12,390 nucleotides of DNA. It comes from an uncultured Wenzhouxiangella sp. (GTDB taxonomy: Bacteria > Pseudomonadota > Gammaproteobacteria > Xanthomonadales > Wenzhouxiangellaceae). The position numbers were made by a program, and so were the translations under genes. The stretch is from NCBI GenBank assembly GCA_937876395.1, contig CALEIM010000116.1:1-12390 (forward strand), in the 5' to 3' direction. Under the pieces are notes generated by a model. It worked only from the letters and a program-made list of their open reading frames with translations. It was not told the DNA's origin and searched no databases. Below, in pieces: positions 7,798 to 12,390 of this stretch (within the stretch, counting starts at the first letter, position 1; each line of letters begins with the position of its first letter).

Positions 7798-7806
7798 GGG
7801 GCTTAC

Positions 7807-8433
7807 TTACTTCGAGTACAGCTCGACAATCAGGTTCTCGTTGATGTCCGGCGGCAGATCAGTCCGTTCCGGGGTGGCCTTGTAGACACCTTCGAGCTTG
7901 TCAAAATCAACGTCGATCCAGGCTGGCACCAAATCAAGTTCGCGGGCCAGGCTACTGGCTTCCTGGATACGCAGCTGTTTGCGGGCCTTCTCGCGAACGG
8001 CCACGCGGTCTTCCGGCTGCACCTGGTAAGACGGAATATTGACCATCTTGCCGTTGACTTCAATGGACTTGTGACTGACCAACTGCCGGGCCTGCGCGCG
8101 GGTCACCGCAAAGCCGAGCCTGTAGACCACGTTGTCAAGCCGACCTTCAAGCAACTGCAGCAGGTTCTCGCCGGTTGCGCCCTTGCGTCGCGCAGCGGTT
8201 TTGTAATAGTTGCGGAACTGGCGCTCGAGAACGCCGTACATGCGGCGCACTTTCTGCTTTTCACGCAGCTGCAGAGCATAGTCCGACAGGCGCTGACGGC
8301 GACTGTCGCCGTGTTGCCCGGGCGGCTGATTGAGCTTGCATTTGGACTCAAGGCCACGCGACGGGCTCTTGAGACCAAGATCAACGCCCTCGCGGCGCGC
8401 GAGCTTGCATGTGGGTCCGGTATATCTAGCCAT
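7807..8433 (-). CDS. rpsD: 30S ribosomal protein S4
   Basis: 208 aa. S4 is a primary 16S rRNA binder that starts assembly of the 30S body; in E. coli it also represses translation of its own operon. The protein has the S4 N-terminal domain (MARYTGPTCKLARREG, PGQHG, LREKQKVRRMYGVLERQF) and the S4 RNA-binding domain at about 98-158 (RLDNVVYRLGFAVTRAQARQ), and ends in INENLIVELYSK. Only Cys9 and Cys32 are present from the cysteine set of zinc-binding S4 proteins, so zinc is probably not bound. The Shine-Dalgarno signal is weak: the best match, AGGCAG, lies 11 bases from the ATG behind an A-rich ACTTAAAAACT stretch. It is 27 bases downstream of rpsK. Confidence 0.98.
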   Translation of the reverse strand: MARYTGPTCKLARREGVDLGLKSPSRGLESKCKLNQPPGQHGDSRRQRLSDYALQLREKQKVRRMYGVLERQFRNYYKTAARRKGATGENLLQLLEGRLDNVVYRLGFAVTRAQARQLVSHKSIEVNGKMVNIPSYQVQPEDRVAVREKARKQLRIQEASSLARELDLVPAWIDVDFDKLEGVYKATPERTDLPPDINENLIVELYSK

Positions 8434-8460
8434 AGTTTTTAAGTCTGCCTGCCGCGTGCC

Positions 8461-8853
8461 TTACACACGACGTTTCTTGGGAGGACGACAGCCGTTGTGC
8501 GGAATCGGCGTGACGTCAATGATATTGGTAATCTTGAATCCGGCCGCATTCAGCGAACGAACTGAGGATTCACGACCCGGCCCGGGGCCATTAACATGGA
8601 CCTCGAGATTCTTCATGCCATATTCCTGCGCCGTTCGGCCGGCCTGGTCGGCCGCCACCTGGGCAGCAAACGGCGTGGATTTTCGCGAACCGCGAAAGCC
8701 GGATCCGCCCGAGGTTGCCCAGGATACGGTATTGCCCTGACGATCAGTAATGGTAATGATCGTGTTGTTAAACGACGCATGCACGTGAGCGATGCCGTCA
8801 ACAATGGTCGTCTTGACCCGCTTCTTGCCTTTGGCGCTTTGCTGCTTGGCCAT
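8461..8853 (-). CDS. rpsK: 30S ribosomal protein S11
   Basis: 130 aa, against 129 in E. coli. S11 sits on the platform of the small subunit near the mRNA exit site. Diagnostic stretches are HVHASFNNTIITITDRQGN, SGGSGFRGSRKSTPFAAQVA and the C-terminal TPIPHNGCRPPKKRRV. It follows the rpsM stop by 11 bases, with GAGG and AGGA ribosome-binding sequence overlapping and following that stop. Confidence 0.98.
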   Translation of the reverse strand: MAKQQSAKGKKRVKTTIVDGIAHVHASFNNTIITITDRQGNTVSWATSGGSGFRGSRKSTPFAAQVAADQAGRTAQEYGMKNLEVHVNGPGPGRESSVRSLNAAGFKITNIIDVTPIPHNGCRPPKKRRV

Positions 8854-8864
8854 CTGTTCCTACC

Positions 8865-9218
8865 TCAACGAATCGGTCGACGCGGACCCTTGCGGGTGCG
8901 CGCATTGGTGCGGGTGCGCTGGCCACGAACCGGCAGGCCGCGGCGATGACGCAGACCACGGTAGCAGCCGAGATCCATCAGACGCTTGATGTTCATCGAC
9001 ACCTCGCGGCGCAGATCACCTTCGACGGGAATCTGACCAATTGCCTGGCGGAGCTTTTCCTGCTCGGCTTCGGTCAGGTCACGGACCTTGGTTTCCGGAG
9101 CCACGCCGGTGGCCTCGCAAATCTCGTAGGACCGGGTACGCCCGATGCCGTAAATGTGAGTCAACGCCACCCAGGTATGCTTCTGGACTGGCAGATTAAC
9201 GCCTGCTATGCGTGCCAT
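8865..9218 (-). CDS. rpsM: 30S ribosomal protein S13
   Basis: 117 aa, against 118 in E. coli. S13 is in the head of the small subunit and contacts tRNA and the 50S subunit. It begins MARIAGVNLPVQKH, carries the IYGIGRTRS helix-hairpin-helix-like segment, and ends with the conserved basic tail CYRGLRHRRGLPVRGQRTRT followed by NARTRKGPRR. GGAG (9226-9229) lies seven bases before the ATG. It is the first gene of the alpha operon, with a predicted promoter about 45-75 bases upstream. Confidence 0.98.
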   Translation of the reverse strand: MARIAGVNLPVQKHTWVALTHIYGIGRTRSYEICEATGVAPETKVRDLTEAEQEKLRQAIGQIPVEGDLRREVSMNIKRLMDLGCYRGLRHRRGLPVRGQRTRTNARTRKGPRRPIR

Positions 9219-9236
9219 TCGCTTGCTCCGTAAACC

Positions 9237-9258
9237 GTTTCGCCAAATCGGCGCAAAC
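9237..9258 (-). promoter_or_regulatory. Hairpin in the alpha operon leader, upstream of rpsM
   Basis: In the transcript GTTT, a bulged G and CGCC pair with GGCG and AAAC around a GATTT loop, giving eight pairs with one bulge. If transcription starts about seven bases after the predicted -10 box, this hairpin lies at the very 5' end of the mRNA and ends eight bases or so before the GGAG of rpsM. In E. coli this leader folds into the S4-binding pseudoknot. Whether this shorter structure has that role is unknown. Confidence 0.4.
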
Positions 9259-9263
9259 CAGCA

Positions 9264-9292
9264 ATTTTACCGGTTTTCTGATCTTTTGCCAA
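9264..9292 (-). promoter_or_regulatory. Predicted sigma70-type promoter of the alpha operon
   Basis: On the minus strand the -35 box TTGGCA (9287-9292) and the -10 box TAAAAT (9264-9269) each differ by one base from consensus and are separated by exactly 17 bases. The start site would be near 9257. The location, in the rpmJ-rpsM gap, matches the E. coli alpha operon promoter. It would drive rpsM, rpsK, rpsD, rpoA and rplQ in addition to read-through from the spc operon. Confidence 0.7.
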
Positions 9293-9315
9293 GCCCTGTT
9301 GCCGAGGACCGCGCA

Positions 9316-9429
9316 TTATCCCTGCCGCTGCTTGTGCTTGGGGTCGCTGCAGATCACGTAGACCACACCGCGACGCCGCACCACCTTGCAGTGTCGGCAG
9401 ATTTTTTTGACTGATGCCTGAACCTTCAT
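9316..9429 (-). CDS. rpmJ: 50S ribosomal protein L36, zinc-binding form
   Basis: A 37-residue protein beginning MKVQASVKKICRHCK and ending CSDPKHKQRQG, encoded between secY and rpsM as in other proteobacteria. Cys11, Cys14, Cys27 and His32 form the complete zinc ribbon, so this is the C+ type; a zinc-free paralogue elsewhere in the genome would be needed for zinc-limited growth. L36 is a small rRNA-binding protein of the large subunit. GGAG lies about eight bases before the ATG. It starts 44 bases after the secY stop. Confidence 0.97.
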   Translation of the reverse strand: MKVQASVKKICRHCKVVRRRGVVYVICSDPKHKQRQG

Positions 9430-9473
9430 TTCCTTCTCTCCACAAGCTTGCGGCCTGTTTTCAGACCCTTCAC

Positions 9474-10832
9474 TCAGCGACGCACGACGCCGCTGCGGCC
9501 ATATCCCTTGAGATTCGACTTCTTCAGCAGGCTGTCATACTGATGTGACATCAGGTGAGCCTGAAGCTGGGCCATGAAGTCCATCGTGACCACAACAATG
9601 ATCAGCAACGACGTACCGCCCAGATAGAACGGCACGTTCCACTGCATGATCAGAAACTCCGGCAGCAGACATACGGCGGTCAGATAGATCGCGCCAACCA
9701 GGGTCAGCCGGGTCAGCACATAGTCGATGTACTCACCGGTCTGACGGCCAGGTCGAATACCGGGGATAAACGCGCCGGACTTCTTGAGATTGTCCGCCGT
9801 TTCTTTCGAGTTGAACACGATTGCGGTGTAGAAAAAGGCGAAAAACATCACCAGACCGCCGTAAATCGCGATATAAATCGGCTGACCCGGGCTGAGCTGC
9901 TGGGAAATCTGCTGCAGCCATCCGGAGCTGCCAGCCTCGCCGAACCAGGTCGAAATCGTCGCCGGAAAGAGCACCAGACTGGAGGCGAAAATCGGCGGAA
10001 TGACGCCCGACATGTTGACCTTCAGCGGCAAATGGGTGGACTGGTTACGATACGCTTGGCGCCCTTGGCGCTGGGCGTAGTTGACCGTAATCCGGCGCTG
10101 GCCACGCTCCACAAAGACCACAAAGGCGGTCACTGCCAGGGTCAGGGCGAGCAGGAATGTGGCAGTCAAAATGCCCAACTGGCCGGTGCTGACCAAGCCC
10201 ATGGTCGAACCAATGGCGGTCGGCAGGCCGGCAACGATACCGGCGGTAATCAGTATCGAGATCCCGTTGCCAATCCCGCGCTCGGTAATCTGCTCGCCCA
10301 GCCACATCAAAAAGACCGTTCCGGCGGTCAGGGTGATCACAGCGGCCATGACAAAGCCGGGGCCCGGGTTGATCACTACCGGCAGGCCGGCACCAGCACT
10401 TTGGCTCTGCAGCGCGACAGCGACACCCAGCGACTGGAAGGTGGCCAGAATGACAGTGAAATAGCGCGTGTACTGGGTAATCTTGCGGCGCCCGGATTCA
10501 CCTTCCTTGCGCAGCGCCTGTAGCTGCGGAACGGCGTGGCTCATCAGCTGGATGATAATGGCCGCCGAAATGTACGGCATGACGCCAAGGGCAAAAATGG
10601 AAAAACGCCCCAGAGCACCACCGGAAAACATGTTGAACACGTCAACAATGGTGCCCGAAGTCATGTCCATCAGATCGACCAGGGCCGCCGGATTGACGCC
10701 CGGCACCGGAATGAACGTTCCGAAGCGGAACACCATCAGGGCGATAACCACCACGAACAGACGCTGGCGCAGCTCCTTGAGCCGACCAATGCCGCCGAGC
10801 AGACCCGCCATTTCCGAGGAGCTGCGTGCCAT
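9474..10832 (-). CDS. secY: Protein translocase subunit SecY
   Basis: 452 aa, against 443 in E. coli. SecY is the ten-segment inner-membrane channel of the SecYEG translocon. Visible hallmarks are FIPVPGVNP in the first periplasmic segment, FNMFSGGALGRFSIFALGVMPYI around the plug and second membrane segment, GEQITERGIGNGISI (179-193), VNYAQRQG, and the cytosolic loop FIPGIRPGRQTGEYI, where Arg360 corresponds to the SecA-critical arginine of E. coli SecY. It ends in MSHQYDSLLKKSNLKG. Its start overlaps the rplO stop by one base (TAATG), with AAGG seven bases upstream, so translation is probably coupled to L15. Confidence 0.98.
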   Translation of the reverse strand: MARSSSEMAGLLGGIGRLKELRQRLFVVVIALMVFRFGTFIPVPGVNPAALVDLMDMTSGTIVDVFNMFSGGALGRFSIFALGVMPYISAAIIIQLMSHAVPQLQALRKEGESGRRKITQYTRYFTVILATFQSLGVAVALQSQSAGAGLPVVINPGPGFVMAAVITLTAGTVFLMWLGEQITERGIGNGISILITAGIVAGLPTAIGSTMGLVSTGQLGILTATFLLALTLAVTAFVVFVERGQRRITVNYAQRQGRQAYRNQSTHLPLKVNMSGVIPPIFASSLVLFPATISTWFGEAGSSGWLQQISQQLSPGQPIYIAIYGGLVMFFAFFYTAIVFNSKETADNLKKSGAFIPGIRPGRQTGEYIDYVLTRLTLVGAIYLTAVCLLPEFLIMQWNVPFYLGGTSLLIIVVVTMDFMAQLQAHLMSHQYDSLLKKSNLKGYGRSGVVRR

Positions 10833-11263
10833 TATTCGACCTTGCCGCCCGCTGCTTCGATCGCCTCGGCAGCGCCTTTGCTGACGTGCAGACCGCGCAC
10901 CGTCACCGCCCGCTCAATGGCACCGGTGTTGATCAGTCGCACCTTGCGGGTGTCGCGCCCAATCAGGCGAGCCTGCTTAAGAGCTTCCAGATCAATGACA
11001 TCGACATCGAGCACGTTGATCTGATAGAGCCTGAGCTCGCGGGTGTGGCGATTGACTGCCGAGCGAAACCCGACCTTCGGCAGGCGTCGCTGCAGCGGCA
11101 TCTGACCGCCTTCAAAGCCCACCTTGGTGAAACCGCCGGAGCGCGACTTTTGACCCTTGTGACCACGGCCACCGGTCTTGCCCAGGCCAGAACCAATACC
11201 GCGACCGACGCGTTTGCGTTCGCTGCGGCTGCCTTCTGCGGGCTGAATCGTATTGAGTTTCAT
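10832..11263 (-). CDS. rplO: 50S ribosomal protein L15
   Basis: 143 aa, against 144 in E. coli. L15 is a late-assembling large-subunit protein with a glycine- and arginine-rich N-terminal extension that threads into 23S rRNA. The extension is clear (RVGRGIGSGLGKTGGRGHKG), followed by FEGGQMPLQRRLPKVGF and a globular C-terminal domain. GGAAAG lies about five bases upstream of the ATG. It starts 23 bases after rpmD, and its TAA overlaps the secY ATG. Confidence 0.98.
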   Translation of the reverse strand: MKLNTIQPAEGSRSERKRVGRGIGSGLGKTGGRGHKGQKSRSGGFTKVGFEGGQMPLQRRLPKVGFRSAVNRHTRELRLYQINVLDVDVIDLEALKQARLIGRDTRKVRLINTGAIERAVTVRGLHVSKGAAEAIEAAGGKVE

Positions 11264-11286
11264 GTCAACTTTCCAAAATTTGGGAT

Positions 11287-11481
11287 TCAGACTTCCTCAA
11301 CGCGCACCAGGTAGCTCACCTTGCGAATCATGCCGCGAATTGCCGGCGTGTCCTCGAGCTCTACCGTGTGATGCATGCGCCGGAGGCCCAGACCGCGAAC
11401 CGATTCGCGGTGCTTGCCAATGGTGCTGTTGGTACTGCGTACCAGGGTAACGCGCAGCTTTGAGTTGTTCTTCTTAGCCAT
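11287..11481 (-). CDS. rpmD: 50S ribosomal protein L30
   Basis: 64 aa, against 59 in E. coli. The protein carries the L30 core RVTLVRSTNSTIGKH, GLGLRRMHHTVELEDTPAIR and GMIRKVSYLVRVEE. The frame is open upstream inside rpsE, but ATG 11481 gives the family N-terminus MAKKNNSKLRVTL. It starts before rpsE ends, with an 8-base overlap (11474-11481), so its ribosome-binding region lies within rpsE and translational coupling is likely. Confidence 0.97.
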   Translation of the reverse strand: MAKKNNSKLRVTLVRSTNSTIGKHRESVRGLGLRRMHHTVELEDTPAIRGMIRKVSYLVRVEEV

Positions 11482-11980
11482 GATATTCCAGAACCTCTTC
11501 AATCGACTTGCCGCGCTTGAGGGCAACCTGCTCGGGCGAGACCATGGTCTGGAGGCCTTTCATGGTGGCGCGCACCAGGTTGATGGGATTGTTCGAGCCC
11601 AGGCTCTTGGCGAGCACATTGTGCACGCCAACCGCTTCAAAAACGGCGCGCATCGGACCGCCGGCGATTACGCCGGTACCGTCGGATGCCGGCTGCATGT
11701 AAATGCGTGAACCGCAGTGGCTGGCCTTGAGCGAATGCCAGACGGTGCCCTCGTTGAGCGAGATTCGCACCATGTCGCGGCGGGCGCGTTCCATCGCCTT
11801 CTGGATCGCCAGAGGCACTTCCCGCGCCTTGCCGTATCCAAAGCCGACCTTGCCGTCGCCGTCGCCGACCACCGCCAGGGCGGTGAAACTGAACTGGCGG
11901 CCACCTTTGACGACCTTGACCACACGGTTGACCGCAACCAGCTTCTCAATCAGATCGTCGGTGGTGTTTTCTCTAGCCAT
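11474..11980 (-). CDS. rpsE: 30S ribosomal protein S5
   Basis: 168 aa, against 167 in E. coli. S5 lines the mRNA entry channel and affects decoding fidelity and helicase activity. The N-terminal double-stranded-RNA-binding-like fold (LIEKLVAVNRVVKVVKGGRQ, VVGDGDGKVGFGYGKAREVP) is followed by the C-terminal alpha/beta domain (AGGPMRAVFEAVGVHNVLAKSLGSNNPINLVRAT, seen in consecutive stretches). CGGAA lies six bases before the ATG. It follows rplR by 17 bases and overlaps rpmD by 8. Confidence 0.98.
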   Translation of the reverse strand: MARENTTDDLIEKLVAVNRVVKVVKGGRQFSFTALAVVGDGDGKVGFGYGKAREVPLAIQKAMERARRDMVRISLNEGTVWHSLKASHCGSRIYMQPASDGTGVIAGGPMRAVFEAVGVHNVLAKSLGSNNPINLVRATMKGLQTMVSPEQVALKRGKSIEEVLEYHG

Positions 11981-11997
11981 GATGAGTTCCGTTATCG

Positions 11998-12354
11998 TTA
12001 AAACTTCAGACCGGCTTCACGCGCTGCATCTGCCAGCGCCTTGACCCGTCCGTGATACTGAAAACCTGAGCGATCGAAAGCCACGCCTTCGACACCGACC
12101 TCAAGACTGCGTTCGGCAATCTTCTTGCCAACCGCTTCGGCCGCCTCGATGCTGCAGGTGCTTTTGAGGCCGTCGGCCACGTCCTGTTGCAAGGTCGACG
12201 CGGCGGCGACGGTATGCGCACCACCATCGGCGATGACCTGGGCGTAGATGTGCCGGCCGGACCGGTGCACGGTCAGCCGCGGTTGACCGGAGCGCGCGAT
12301 GCGTGCCCGAGTCTTGCGCGCGCGGCGCAGTCTGGATTGATTCTTGTCCTTCAT
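11998..12354 (-). CDS. rplR: 50S ribosomal protein L18
   Basis: 118 aa, against 117 in E. coli. L18 binds 5S rRNA and joins it to the central protuberance of the large subunit. The basic N-terminal tail (KDKNQSRLRRARKTRARI) is followed by RLTVHRSGRHIYAQVI, and the protein ends FDRSGFQYHGRVKALADAAR plus EAGLKF, as in the family. GAGGAAA, overlapping the rplF stop, provides the ribosome-binding site; the intergenic gap is 10 bases. Confidence 0.98.
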   Translation of the reverse strand: MKDKNQSRLRRARKTRARIARSGQPRLTVHRSGRHIYAQVIADGGAHTVAAASTLQQDVADGLKSTCSIEAAEAVGKKIAERSLEVGVEGVAFDRSGFQYHGRVKALADAAREAGLKF

Positions 12355-12364
12355 GCTCGTTTCC

Positions 12365-12390
12365 TCAGGCCTTCTTGGCTTCCTTCATGA
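12365..12390 (-). CDS. rplF: 50S ribosomal protein L6, last seven codons (window edge)
   Basis: Only the 3' end is inside the window. The minus strand reads MKEAKKA then TGA (12365-12367), matching the lysine-rich KEAKK tail of L6. The position directly upstream of rplR is where rplF lies in the spc operon. The identification rests on this short tail plus gene order. Confidence 0.85.

Noticed and set aside
7654..8442. 262-codon open frame on the plus strand opposite rpsD and the 5' end of rpoA
   Set aside because: It is antisense to two conserved genes and crosses their gap; there is no domain resemblance and no independent context.
9206..9445. 79-codon minus-strand open frame spanning rpmJ
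   Set aside because: It is a frame-shifted reading of the rpmJ region. The true L36 frame (9316-9429) has the zinc ribbon and family sequence.
9555..10523. 322-codon open frame on the plus strand opposite secY
   Set aside because: It is fully antisense to an unambiguous secY. Its composition (Gly, Arg, Gln and His rich, no hydrophobic core) is that of a reverse-complement shadow in GC-rich DNA.
1..12390. Possible undescribed defence, mobile or biosynthetic system
   Set aside because: Every reading frame that holds up belongs to a known housekeeping, transport or envelope family. There are no integrases, transposases, repeats or compositional breaks that I can see.

Overview
This window is a housekeeping stretch of a moderately GC-rich gammaproteobacterial chromosome. 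The minus strand carries the distal spc operon and the whole alpha operon in the standard bacterial order: L6 (tail), L18, S5, L30, L15, SecY, L36, S13, S11, S4, RpoA, L17. S4 (GPTCKLARREG start, 208 aa) and RpoA (DVAIRMH and GYQPAA segments) resemble, from memory, the proteins of Xanthomonadales and relatives such as Wenzhouxiangellaceae more than those of enterics. That placement is an inference.

Layout. 1-1017 (+): C-terminal three quarters of a CpsG/ManB-type phosphomannomutase whose start lies outside the window. 1027-2838 (-): a DUF885 lipoprotein with a zincin-like HEGIPGHY motif. 2839-3021: a 183-base divergent promoter region. 3022-3561 (+): a small SYLF-domain lipoprotein. 3546-5357 (-): an MsbA-related ABC exporter, translationally coupled by an ATGA overlap to rarD (5354-6265, -). 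6282-6315: a perfect 14-bp terminator hairpin. 6344-12390 (-): the ribosomal protein, secY and rpoA genes. rpmJ (L36, 37 codons) and the last seven codons of rplF are too short for routine ORF calling but are clear by eye.

How it works together. The ribosomal block supplies 30S and 50S proteins, the SecY translocon channel and the RNA polymerase alpha subunit. A good sigma70-type promoter (TTGGCA, 17 bp, TAAAAT) between rpmJ and rpsM probably starts the alpha operon. It is followed at once by a small hairpin, and a second hairpin separates rpsD from rpoA. The block ends at the terminator after rplQ, whose U-rich tract directly abuts the rarD ribosome binding site. rarD and the ABC exporter form a two-gene membrane transport unit downstream. 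Genes are tightly packed: both tail-to-tail junctions (manB/DUF885 and SYLF/ABC) leave 9 bases or overlap by 16.

No stretch longer than 300 bases lacks a gene. I see no mobile element, CRISPR array, tRNA, rRNA, phage gene or defence gene. I found no undescribed multi-gene system. The points worth checking concern regulation and architecture around the alpha operon and the rplQ-rarD junction, plus the poorly characterised DUF885 lipoprotein.
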